From assembly GCA_965368405.1 (NCBI GenBank), contig CBDUMS010000055.1:1-25011 (forward strand): a DNA stretch of 25,011 nucleotides, written 5' to 3'. The stretch's first letter is position 1; every line of letters starts with the position of its first letter. The position numbers and the translations under genes are program-made. This DNA is from S012-113 sp965368405. Its GTDB lineage: Bacteria; Bacteroidota; Bacteroidia; Cytophagales; Cyclobacteriaceae. The notes beneath the pieces are model-generated. The model did not search any database. It had not been told where the DNA came from and worked only from the letters and a program-made list of their open reading frames with translations. Below, piece after piece: positions 1 to 7,681 of the stretch.

Positions 1-587
1 GAACCATGGAAGACGCCTCTGCGGTGGACTTAGATTGGTTTTGGAAAGGATGGTTTTACACCACAGATTATGTAGATATCGAGGTGGCGAATGTTAGATG
101 GTTTAAAGTTGCTGCCGACGAGAAAAGTTTCGAAAATAGAGCCCAGGCCGCTAAAATCGACAACAAAAATGTTGATGAAGATGGTAATAATATCGATTTT
201 TCTGGAGGATTCGAACAGGTGAAATTATATGATACCGAATCATCGCAATACCGAGAATTTATGAATAAGGTTGACGATGACGCTATTCGTAAGCTAAATG
301 CTAATCGTAACCTTTATGAGATAACGCTTAAGAACAAAGGTGGTTTAGTGATGCCTGTTATTATCGAATGGACGTATAAGGATGGCACCAAAGAAATTGA
401 AAAGCTACCAGCCGAGATCTGGAGAAAAAATGAAATGCAGATAACCAAAGTGTTTGCAAAAGACAAAGAGGTTGTGAATATTACGATAGACCCAAATCTT
501 GAAACAGCAGATGTTAAGACAAATAATAATTACTTCCCAAAGAGAGACGTTCAATCGAAGTTCGAGAAATTTAAAGATGGCAAATAG
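1..587 (+). CDS. M1-family metallopeptidase paralogue, 3' end only (partial)
   Basis: Only the C-terminal region is present. The frame is open to the window edge, so the ATG at position 6 is almost certainly an internal Met, because the same Met (MEDASA) is internal in the next gene at about residue 543. About 194 residues remain and align along their whole length with the C-terminus of the downstream peptidase: MEDASAxDLDWFW, GWFY, DYVDI, YREF, NKGGLVMPVI against NLGGLVSPII, and LPAEIWRxNE. The catalytic HEXXH region lies outside the window. The two genes are separated by 13 bp, so they form a tandem duplication and probably one transcript. By homology the product is an exported zinc aminopeptidase-like protein, and this segment is the post-catalytic helical and beta region. 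The assignment depends on the paralogue, since no active-site residue is visible here. Confidence 0.8.
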   Translation, partial: TMEDASAVDLDWFWKGWFYTTDYVDIEVANVRWFKVAADEKSFENRAQAAKIDNKNVDEDGNNIDFSGGFEQVKLYDTESSQYREFMNKVDDDAIRKLNANRNLYEITLKNKGGLVMPVIIEWTYKDGTKEIEKLPAEIWRKNEMQITKVFAKDKEVVNITIDPNLETADVKTNNNYFPKRDVQSKFEKFKDGK

Positions 588-600
588 CCAAGCTTAAAAT

Positions 601-2781
601 ATGGTTAAAATATACTGGGCAGCATTAATCATGCTGCCCTTTTTAGTTAATGGCCAATCATGGCAAGGAAAATTCGAGCAATTAGGCCCTGATCTCCCAA
701 CTCCGAATAGCTACCGAACTGCATCGGGCCGTCCTGGTCATGCCTACTGGCAGCAGAAGGTAGATTATACGATAGTGGTTAGTCTCGATGAGGAGAATTT
801 GGTGCTATCGGGTAGTGAAGAAGTTGTATTCCATAATAACTCACCACAAAAGCTCAAGTATCTCTGGTTTCAATTAGATCAAAATGTTCGAAAAAAAGGT
901 TCCCTTGCCTGGCAAGCTGAAACCTCTGAGATCATGGGTGATATGGAGGCCGAACAAATGATGCAGATTACCGACGAACGCTTTTATGATGGCGGGTATA
1001 GTATCGAAGAAGTAATAGGATTCAACGGTCTCCCCCTTAACTATACCATCAACCAAACCATGATGCGCGTAGATCTTTCAGTGCCGCTTGCTGCAGGTGA
1101 ATCAGTAGCAGTGCAAATAAAGTGGCATTACAACTTATACGATAGACTAACCGTAGATGGTAGAGGCGGCTACGAATATTTCCCTAAAGATGATAACTAC
1201 CTCTTTACTGTGGCACAATGGTATCCGAGAATGGCAGTATTCGACGATGTGGAAGGCTGGCAGAACAAGCAATTTCTCGGTGATGGCGAATTTGCGTTAA
1301 GTTTTGGAGATTTTGATGTAACGATTACGGTACCCAATGACCATATAGTTGCTGCAACAGGGGAGATTCAGAACCTCAACGAGGTCTTGAATGAAGCTCA
1401 ATTAAAGCGCTACAAAAAAGCAATTAACTCTACAGAGCCTGTATTTATAGTCACGGAAAAGGACGCTAGAAGAGCCGAAAAAAATAAAGCTTCCGGGTTA
1501 AAAACATGGCATTATAGGGCCTCTAATGTTCGCGACTTTGCTTTTGCCTCATCAAGAAAGTTTATCTGGGATGCGATGAAGGTTGAGTTGGAGTCGACAT
1601 CGCCAATTGCTATGTCTTTTTATCCCAAAGAAGGCAACCCTATCTGGGAAGAATATTCTACAAGGGCTGTAGCTAACGCACTCAAAACATATTCTAGAAT
1701 GACCTTCGATTACCCATATCCGGTGGCGATCAGCGTTCATGCTGCAAATCAGGGCATGGAATATCCTATGATCTGTTTCAATATGGGTCGTCCGGAATCG
1801 GATGGCAAATACTCGAAATGGAAGCTATACGACATGGTAGCTGTTATTGTTCATGAGGTTGGTCATAACTACTTTCCCATGATCGTAAACACCGATGAGC
1901 GCCAATGGACATGGCAAGATGAAGGAATCAATACTTTTTTAGAACAACTCACCATGGATGAGTATTATCCGGAATTTGAACTGACCTGGGGAAAACCAGA
2001 AAGTGTGACAAAATATATGCGTGGCGACCCCGATTACATCAGGCCACTTATGACCAATTCGGAGCAATTGGCTCAGTTCGGCTATAATGGTTATGGTAAA
2101 CCATCCGCCGCTCTCTGTGTGTTACGGGATGTAGTAATGGGACCTGAACTGTTTGATTATTCCTTTAAAACCTATGCTAAGAGCTGGGCTTTCAAACGAC
2201 CCATGCCAGCCGATTTCTTTCGAATTATGGAAGATGCATCGGCCATAGATCTGGACTGGTTTTGGCGCGGATGGTTTTATTCTATTGATTATGTAGATAT
2301 CGATTTAACAGGAGTTAATTGGTATGTTATAAAAGAAGGTACTGATAGCACAGAATCAATTTCGGTTAGCGAGGAATCGAAAAACAATCTACTCAGTGAG
2401 CCTGTCTCACTTTACCTTGAAGAAACACAGGACAGTGAATATAGAGAGTTTAGAAATCGAATTGATAATCAACTTATTCTTAAAGCAAATAAAGGAAAAT
2501 ATCTTTATGAGCTACATTTTGCAAACTTAGGAGGGCTAGTAAGCCCCATCATTTTACAATGGCGATATGATGATGGCTCGGTAGAAAGCGAAATATTGCC
2601 AGCCGAAATATGGCGGATGAACGAAGAAAAAATCACCAAGGTGTTCCTTAAAGAGAAGAAAGTTGTTTCGGTTATGGTGGACCCAGATCAAAAAACTGGT
2701 GATGCTTATATCTTTAATAACTCTTTTCCAAGAGTTCCGGAATCGAGTAGATTTAAGGACTTCATCGAGAATCAGAAATAG
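601..2781 (+). CDS. Exported M1-family (gluzincin) metallopeptidase
   Basis: This 726-residue protein starts with a Sec signal peptide of about 18 residues ending near NGQ. The zinc site is complete: HEVGH at residues 418-422, then E441 after the 18-residue spacing expected for HEXXH-X18-E. Upstream, GMEYP at residues 385-389 stands where classical aminopeptidases carry GAMEN. Variants of this kind are, from memory, usual in the Bacteroidota subgroup of M1 enzymes. It probably cleaves N-terminal residues from peptides in the periplasm or outside the cell. It is the second of two tandem paralogues, with the preceding gene ending 13 bp upstream. The ATG at 601 gives a good signal peptide and no better start was seen. 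Family and zinc site are secure. Substrate preference is not known. Confidence 0.93.
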   Translation: MVKIYWAALIMLPFLVNGQSWQGKFEQLGPDLPTPNSYRTASGRPGHAYWQQKVDYTIVVSLDEENLVLSGSEEVVFHNNSPQKLKYLWFQLDQNVRKKGSLAWQAETSEIMGDMEAEQMMQITDERFYDGGYSIEEVIGFNGLPLNYTINQTMMRVDLSVPLAAGESVAVQIKWHYNLYDRLTVDGRGGYEYFPKDDNYLFTVAQWYPRMAVFDDVEGWQNKQFLGDGEFALSFGDFDVTITVPNDHIVAATGEIQNLNEVLNEAQLKRYKKAINSTEPVFIVTEKDARRAEKNKASGLKTWHYRASNVRDFAFASSRKFIWDAMKVELESTSPIAMSFYPKEGNPIWEEYSTRAVANALKTYSRMTFDYPYPVAISVHAANQGMEYPMICFNMGRPESDGKYSKWKLYDMVAVIVHEVGHNYFPMIVNTDERQWTWQDEGINTFLEQLTMDEYYPEFELTWGKPESVTKYMRGDPDYIRPLMTNSEQLAQFGYNGYGKPSAALCVLRDVVMGPELFDYSFKTYAKSWAFKRPMPADFFRIMEDASAIDLDWFWRGWFYSIDYVDIDLTGVNWYVIKEGTDSTESISVSEESKNNLLSEPVSLYLEETQDSEYREFRNRIDNQLILKANKGKYLYELHFANLGGLVSPIILQWRYDDGSVESEILPAEIWRMNEEKITKVFLKEKKVVSVMVDPDQKTGDAYIFNNSFPRVPESSRFKDFIENQK

Positions 2782-2875
2782 TAGATTTACCAGGAATTAT
2801 ATTTTTGAAAAAGATTAGTGTGGAGTTTTCATGTTTTTTAATGATCTTAGCGACTTGAATTAAACGCTTTTTGTT

Positions 2876-2983
2876 ATGACAATGGTAATTCTTGTTTACA
2901 CTTTATTGATTTTAGCAATAATCTCCCCATGGGTATTCCCTAATAAATTGGTAAGCAAGCACAAAAAAGACTTAGACGTATAA
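2876..2983 (+). CDS. Possible 35-residue single-pass membrane peptide
   Basis: ATG to TAA encodes 35 residues. A hydrophobic stretch (MVILVYTLLILAIISPWVF, residues 3-21) is followed by a basic tail containing KLVSKHKKD. This is the layout of a small single-pass membrane peptide with a cytoplasmic positive end. A strong terminator begins 23 bp after the stop, so the ORF sits just before the end of a transcript, as a real terminal gene would. No Shine-Dalgarno sequence or clear -7 box is visible upstream. I do not recognise the peptide. It could be a chance ORF, since it is short and AT-rich sequence often encodes hydrophobic residues. Confidence 0.35.
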   Translation: MTMVILVYTLLILAIISPWVFPNKLVSKHKKDLDV

Positions 2984-3005
2984 GTATAAAATTATATGTA
3001 GCAAG

Positions 3006-3034
3006 AACCGGTAATATTAATTGCCGGTTTTTTT
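3006..3034 (+). terminator. Rho-independent terminator
   Basis: A 10-bp stem (AACCGGTAAT at 3006-3015 paired with ATTGCCGGTT at 3020-3029, with one G-T pair) closes a 4-base ATTA loop and runs into seven T residues (3028-3034). It should end transcription of the tandem peptidases and of the small ORF at 2876. Confidence 0.88.
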
Positions 3035-3142
3035 ATTGCCTTTTAACACCCCATTTTACCAGTGGAGCGTTTTTTTTAGCACCTCTTTGTTGGTTTTTGT
3101 ATGTTTAACTGCTTAATTGTCTGTTAACCTAAATCATTATCA

Positions 3143-5611
3143 ATGAAAAAATTTCCGGTTCTCGTATTGCTTATTAGCACATTAATTTTTGGTGCCAACC
3201 TTGGCTTAGCACAAGGTAAGAAGAAATCAAAGTCCTCTCCTGCATCGAACAAAACCTCAACGATGAAAAAGTTTGAAGGCTACTTCGATTTCTTCTACGA
3301 CGATAAACAAGATAAAGTCTTCTTGCTAATTAAAGAATTAGACACAGAGTTTTTATACGTAAACTCACTTGCTGCAGGAATTGGCTCTAATGATATCGGC
3401 CTTGACCGTGGACAGCTCGGAGGCACAAGCATTGTTAAATTCTCACGTGTTGGCCCGAAGGTATTAATGATAGAACCAAATCAAGATTTTAGGGCAATTT
3501 CAGACAATCAGGATGAAGTTGAGTCGGTAGAACAAGCCTTCGCTCAATCGATCTTATGGGGATTTAAAGTAGATACAGAAACACCCGACGGCATTTTGGT
3601 GGATGCGACAGACTTTTTAATGCGAGATGCCCATAATGTTATCGGTAGGCTAAGACGATCGAATCAAGGTTCGTATCGACTTGAACGATCCCGTTCGGCC
3701 TTTTATCCCAAGCAAATTAAGGCTTTTCCAGAAAACGTAGAGTTTGAAGCTACACTTACGTTTACCGGGTCTCCGACAGGTAGATACATCCGTAGCGTGG
3801 TGCCATCGCCAGAAGCGGTTACAGTTAGGCAGCATCATTCATTCATTAAACTTCCAGATAATAATTATACCCCACGCAAGTTCGATCCGAGATCTAGCTT
3901 TGGCTCACAATGGTATGCCGATTACGCTACGCCAATCGATGAACAAATGGTAAAACGTATGATTCGACGACATCGTTTGGAAAAGAAGGACCCCTCAGTT
4001 GCAAAAAGTGAGGCGGTTGAGCCAATTGTGTATTATTTAGATCGAGGCGCTCCAGAACCTGTGCGTTCGGCCTTAATGGACGGTGCTCGCTGGTGGAATC
4101 AGGCATTTGAAGCTGCTGGCTATATCAATGCCTTCCAGGTGAAATTAATGCCTGAAGATGCCGACCCGATGGATGTTCGTTATAATCTTATCCAATGGGT
4201 ACATCGTTCAACACGGGGCTGGTCGTATGGCGCCAGTGTTACTGATCCTCGCACTGGAGAGATTATTAAAGGCCATGTCTCACTTGGCTCTTTACGTGTT
4301 AGACAAGATTTTCTTATTGCCTCAGGTTTATTAAGCCCTTACGGAGAAGGTCAAGTTCCCACCGATATGAAGGAGATGGCTCTGGCAAGAATAAGACAAC
4401 TTGCTGCTCATGAGGTAGGGCATACCTTAGGTTTAGCGCATAATTACACATCCAGTATGGATGGAAGAGCCTCCGTTATGGATTACCCACATCCATTGGT
4501 AAAACTAACGGATGGTAAGATTGATTTTTCTGAGGCATACGATACTAAAATCGGTGCCTGGGACAAAGTAAGCATTGCTTATGGATATTCTGATTTCCCG
4601 GAAGGTGTTGACGAAGACAAGGCTCTTTATGATATCTTACAGAAGGCATATCTAGAAGACGGCCTTTCATTTCTCTCGGATCAGGACGCACGTCCGCTGG
4701 GAAGCGCCAACCCGAGAGCACACCTATGGGATAATGGCAATAATGCAGCAGAAGAGCTCGCCAGAGTATTAAAAGTGCGTGAAACTGCCCTCAACAACTT
4801 CTCTGAAAATAATATTCGAAAAGGAGAGCCTATGGCTTTGTTAGAAGAAAGTTTAGCGCCTATTTACTTTTTCCATCGTTACCAGACCGAGGCCGCCGTT
4901 AAAACTATTGGAGGCTTGCACTATACATATGCGCTAAGAGGCGATGGCCAAACACCAACAGCACTTGTACCTTTTGCGGATCAAGAAGAGGCACTTCAAG
5001 CTGTTCTATCCACCATAAATCCATCCAACCTGGCTCTTAGAGAGGATCTTATTAAGCTAATTCCACCCAGGCCCATTGGCTATAGCCGTTCGAGGGAAAC
5101 AGTTAAAATCCGTACAGGCCTCACATTCGACCCAATTGCAGCAGCAGAAGCAGCAGCGGACATGAGCATAAGCATGTTGCTTAGACCCGAAAGAGCATCG
5201 CGCCTTGTTGAATACAAAGGTAGAGATGCTGCACAACCTGGGCTCGGCTATGTACTAGATGCTTTAATGGAGGCAACATGGAAAAGCCAGCCGCAAGCAG
5301 GTTATAAAGGTGAAATTAGAAATGCCGTAAATGCCGTGGCACTAAAAAACTTAATGTACTTAGTGGCTGATAACAGTGCAAGTGAACAGGCCAGAGCCAT
5401 AACCTATGCTGCTATGATGGATTTAAAATCATGGGCAACTAAAGAGGCTAAAATTACCAAAGACACTAATCAGAAGGCCTCGTTAGAGTTTGCCGTTTTC
5501 CAGATCAATCAATTCGAGGCTAATCCAGGTGCTTTTGAGCGAATGGAGCCACTTGGGCCACCAGACGGGTCACCTATTGGGATGGATGCACAGTTTTGCT
5601 CACAACGATAG
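3143..5611 (+). CDS. Secreted zinc-dependent metalloprotease, DUF5118/DUF5117/DUF4953 type
   Basis: This 822-residue protein has a Sec signal peptide (about residues 1-24, ending LGLAQG). The order of regions fits the large Bacteroidota 'zinc-dependent metalloprotease' family: a DUF5118-like N-terminal segment (about 40-90), a DUF5117-like beta region (about 100-290), and a metzincin-like catalytic part. The zinc motif HEVGHTLGLAH lies at residues 423-433, with ligands H423, H427 and H433 and catalytic E424. The downstream VMDYP is a plausible Met-turn of the kind found in metzincins. It follows a strong terminator and so has its own promoter. Its 3' end overlaps the Rieske gene by 26 bp. Cleavage targets are not known. 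The family assignment is firm from motif and architecture, while the domain boundaries are estimates by eye. Confidence 0.92.
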   Translation: MKKFPVLVLLISTLIFGANLGLAQGKKKSKSSPASNKTSTMKKFEGYFDFFYDDKQDKVFLLIKELDTEFLYVNSLAAGIGSNDIGLDRGQLGGTSIVKFSRVGPKVLMIEPNQDFRAISDNQDEVESVEQAFAQSILWGFKVDTETPDGILVDATDFLMRDAHNVIGRLRRSNQGSYRLERSRSAFYPKQIKAFPENVEFEATLTFTGSPTGRYIRSVVPSPEAVTVRQHHSFIKLPDNNYTPRKFDPRSSFGSQWYADYATPIDEQMVKRMIRRHRLEKKDPSVAKSEAVEPIVYYLDRGAPEPVRSALMDGARWWNQAFEAAGYINAFQVKLMPEDADPMDVRYNLIQWVHRSTRGWSYGASVTDPRTGEIIKGHVSLGSLRVRQDFLIASGLLSPYGEGQVPTDMKEMALARIRQLAAHEVGHTLGLAHNYTSSMDGRASVMDYPHPLVKLTDGKIDFSEAYDTKIGAWDKVSIAYGYSDFPEGVDEDKALYDILQKAYLEDGLSFLSDQDARPLGSANPRAHLWDNGNNAAEELARVLKVRETALNNFSENNIRKGEPMALLEESLAPIYFFHRYQTEAAVKTIGGLHYTYALRGDGQTPTALVPFADQEEALQAVLSTINPSNLALREDLIKLIPPRPIGYSRSRETVKIRTGLTFDPIAAAEAAADMSISMLLRPERASRLVEYKGRDAAQPGLGYVLDALMEATWKSQPQAGYKGEIRNAVNAVALKNLMYLVADNSASEQARAITYAAMMDLKSWATKEAKITKDTNQKASLEFAVFQINQFEANPGAFERMEPLGPPDGSPIGMDAQFCSQR

Positions 5612-5933
5612 CCAGGAATTGATAAAACTGTTTCCATCGCAAGAGGCTGCCTTCGAAAAAATAAGGCATGGTAAAATACAGCTTTTTAGCATCGACGGAC
5701 GAAAAGTTATCCTGACCAGGTTTCATGAGGACTTATTCGCCTTCGATAATAATTGCCCGCATCAAAATGAGCCGATGCACAAAGGGATGATTACAAAATA
5801 TGGTGAAATTGTTTGCCCATTGCACTTTTATAGGTTCGACCTTAAATCTGGAAAGGAGTTCAGTAATCGCTGTAAAGAAATGACACGATACCCGATTATT
5901 AGTAATTCAGAAGGAGTTTTTATCCGGGTATAA
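5586..5933 (+). CDS. Small Rieske [2Fe-2S] ferredoxin
   Basis: This is a 115-residue soluble protein with one Rieske site: C57-P-H59, then C77-P-L-H80, spaced as expected for C-X-H-X17-C-X2-H. Two Cys and two His ligate the cluster. The size fits stand-alone Rieske ferredoxins, which pass electrons to oxygenases or other enzymes. There is no signal peptide, so it is probably cytoplasmic. I chose the ATG at 5586, which overlaps the end of the preceding protease by 26 bp. The same frame stays open upstream to 5490, but that part translates as an implausible shadow of the protease gene. A TTG at 5619 is another possible start. No partner oxygenase or reductase is next to it, so its electron acceptor is unknown. 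Confidence 0.88.
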   Translation: MHSFAHNDSQELIKLFPSQEAAFEKIRHGKIQLFSIDGRKVILTRFHEDLFAFDNNCPHQNEPMHKGMITKYGEIVCPLHFYRFDLKSGKEFSNRCKEMTRYPIISNSEGVFIRV

Positions 5934-6084
5934 TCCGATAATAAAAAATAATTCCTTTAGGGTTGAAAGTTGTTCCGATTTTGCCACCTTTTCTCGTCAG
6001 AAATTGATAAATTCATACCTTCAAACAGAACGAAATCAGTCTAGTGATTTTTCTCAAATTCAATCATCAAAAATTTTATCAGAT

Positions 6085-6615
6085 ATGAAGAAAGTAATTG
6101 TTGGATCAACGAATCCGGTAAAAATAAACAGTGCAAAGCTGGCCTTTGAGACTGCGTTCCCGGATGAAGAATTCGAAGTCGAAGGGGTTTCAGCGGTCTC
6201 TCAAGTAAGAGATCAGCCCATGTCTAATGATGAAACTTTACGAGGTGCGCGAAATCGTGCATTAGATGTTAAACAAAAAAAAGAAGCCGATTTTTGGGTG
6301 GGAATCGAAGGAGGTATCGAAGACCATGAAAAAGAGCTCGAGGCGTTTGCCTGGATGGTGGTATTAGGCACCAATGGCACAGAAGGCAAAGCACGAACGT
6401 CAAGCTTTGTACTGCCTCACGAGGTTAGCCTTTTGGTTAGGTCTGGTCTTGAGCTCGGGCAGGCAGACGACCAGGTGTTTAATCAATCGCATTCGAAGCA
6501 AAAAAATGGTGCGGTAGGCCTCCTAACAAACGATTTAATAGATCGGACCGAGTACTATAAGCAAGCCGTTATCCTGGCGCTTGTGCCCTTTCTTAAGCCA
6601 GAACTTTACTTATAA
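6085..6615 (+). CDS. yjjX: Inosine/xanthosine triphosphatase (YjjX/DUF84 family)
   Basis: The 176-residue product begins with the characteristic VIVGSTNPVKINSAKLAFE and carries DQPMSNDETLRGARNRA and WVGIEGGIE, all hallmarks of the YjjX/DUF84 NTPases. These enzymes hydrolyse ITP and XTP to keep deaminated purines out of nucleic acids. The length matches the family. The frame is open upstream to 6004, but homology starts at the ATG at 6085, so the upstream 27 codons are left out. It is followed after 14 bp by an unrecognised gene on the same strand, probably co-transcribed. The family is clear. Substrate preference is taken from E. coli YjjX. Confidence 0.9.
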   Translation: MKKVIVGSTNPVKINSAKLAFETAFPDEEFEVEGVSAVSQVRDQPMSNDETLRGARNRALDVKQKKEADFWVGIEGGIEDHEKELEAFAWMVVLGTNGTEGKARTSSFVLPHEVSLLVRSGLELGQADDQVFNQSHSKQKNGAVGLLTNDLIDRTEYYKQAVILALVPFLKPELYL

Positions 6616-6629
6616 TTAAGTTAAGCTAA

Positions 6630-7208
6630 ATGGACCCATTTCGTCCTATCCCAGAGGAATTTTACGCTTTCGAAACAGAGGAGCCTTTTGAAGCTTGTAT
6701 GGTCTGCAAGGCAGACCTTATGACTGGGGATATAGACTACTTTATTGAAAAAGCAATCCGTAACTATCCTGAGCACGAAGTAAGTGATGTGGTGTATGAA
6801 TATGCCCTTTGTTCGCTTTGTGCTCATGATATGAACGAGAAGATGTCGCAAGAGTCCTTAGAAAGTATGCAAACATACTTTTCCGGCAATCAAGAATTCC
6901 TTAGAAAAATTAATGACTATAACCAAAATTGGCAGAGTTTAAGCGAGTTGCCCCTCTCAGAAAACTGTGCCATTACCGGCGATCATAAGTCTACCCTAAG
7001 TGAGTATATGATTTATGGTCATTTTAAAGGGAATCAGATGATAACTTCTACCATGCCTTTTTTGTTAAGTGGCAAGGTGATGGACGATGTTGCCGAGCTA
7101 TTATCAGATGAAACAATAGATGAGCTCGATAATTTTATGGGTGAGCACTTCGGTGGGCCGCCTGAATTAGAAGAACTCTGGAAACCTCGCAGACCAGTTT
7201 TTTTCTAG
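6630..7208 (+). CDS. Unrecognised protein with two Cys pairs
   Basis: I do not recognise this 192-residue protein. It has two CxxC knuckles, C23-M-V-C26 and C61-S-L-C64, spaced so that they could bind one zinc ion, and a further C113. The rest is acidic and polar with no signal peptide or membrane segment. The C-terminus (ELEELWKPRRPVFF) is Pro- and aromatic-rich. It starts 14 bp after the yjjX-like gene, so the two are probably one operon. Its stop codon overlaps that of the convergent msrC gene. Complete open frame, good coding character and tight packing support it as a real gene. A zinc-binding structural or regulatory role is an inference from the cysteines only. Confidence 0.75.
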   Translation: MDPFRPIPEEFYAFETEEPFEACMVCKADLMTGDIDYFIEKAIRNYPEHEVSDVVYEYALCSLCAHDMNEKMSQESLESMQTYFSGNQEFLRKINDYNQNWQSLSELPLSENCAITGDHKSTLSEYMIYGHFKGNQMITSTMPFLLSGKVMDDVAELLSDETIDELDNFMGEHFGGPPELEELWKPRRPVFF

Positions 7209-7681
7209 GCTAAGAGTAGGCCTACTACCTTTTCGAGATATCGTTGATCGACGGAGTCGAAGTCGTTAAGTTGTGCACTATCAACGTCAAGAACAAATAC
7301 AACTTCACCTTGCTCATTAACCCCGGGGATTACTATTTCTGAACGAGAGGCACTGCTGCAAGCGATATGCCCTGGAAACTTGTCGACATCGGGTACAATA
7401 ATCGTCTTTCCTTCGTCCCATACCGTACCACAAACTCCCTTTCCTCTACCAATTCTTGTGCAGGCAATTGGACCTTGAAAGGGGCCTAGAACCAACTCTT
7501 CTTTAACGATATAGAATCCTACCCAATAAAAATCGAATGCCTCCTTTAAGGCAGCACTAATATTAGCCATGTTAGCTATCGTATCAGGCTCGCCCGTCAA
7601 GAGTGCCTTAAGTTGTGGTAGTAGTGATTTATACTTAGCCTCTTTCGATGCTTTATTATCAATTATTAGTTCTTCTGCCAA
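7205..7681 (-). CDS. msrC: Free methionine-(R)-sulfoxide reductase, GAF domain
   Basis: This 158-residue protein consists of one GAF domain. It carries the three cysteines that mark fRMsr enzymes: C74 in GPIACTRI, C84 in GKGVCGTVW, and C108 in HIACSSASRSEI. The enzyme reduces free methionine-R-sulfoxide, using thioredoxin to recycle the disulfide. It is cytoplasmic. The start overlaps the end of ribD by 16 bp, so the two are translated from one mRNA. The conserved cysteines separate it from GAF signalling domains. An older name for this family is YebR. Confidence 0.93.
   Translation of the reverse strand: MAEELIIDNKASKEAKYKSLLPQLKALLTGEPDTIANMANISAALKEAFDFYWVGFYIVKEELVLGPFQGPIACTRIGRGKGVCGTVWDEGKTIIVPDVDKFPGHIACSSASRSEIVIPGVNEQGEVVFVLDVDSAQLNDFDSVDQRYLEKVVGLLLA

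Larger units (their letters stand above)
2782..3142. other. 361-bp intergenic gap
   Basis: This is the only gap longer than 300 bp. It holds a possible 35-codon ORF (2876-2983) and a strong hairpin terminator (3006-3034). The remaining AT-rich stretch, 3035-3142, should contain the promoter of the downstream metalloprotease, but I found no clean TAnnTTTG box in it. No tRNA-like or direct-repeat structure was seen. Confidence 0.6.

Noticed and set aside
5490..5585. Longer Rieske ORF starting at 5490.
   Set aside because: The extra 32 residues are a shadow of the protease gene in another frame and do not resemble Rieske proteins; the ATG at 5586 fits better.
6004..6084. N-terminal extension of the yjjX-like ORF.
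   Set aside because: Family homology begins exactly at the ATG at 6085; the upstream codons look like untranslated leader.
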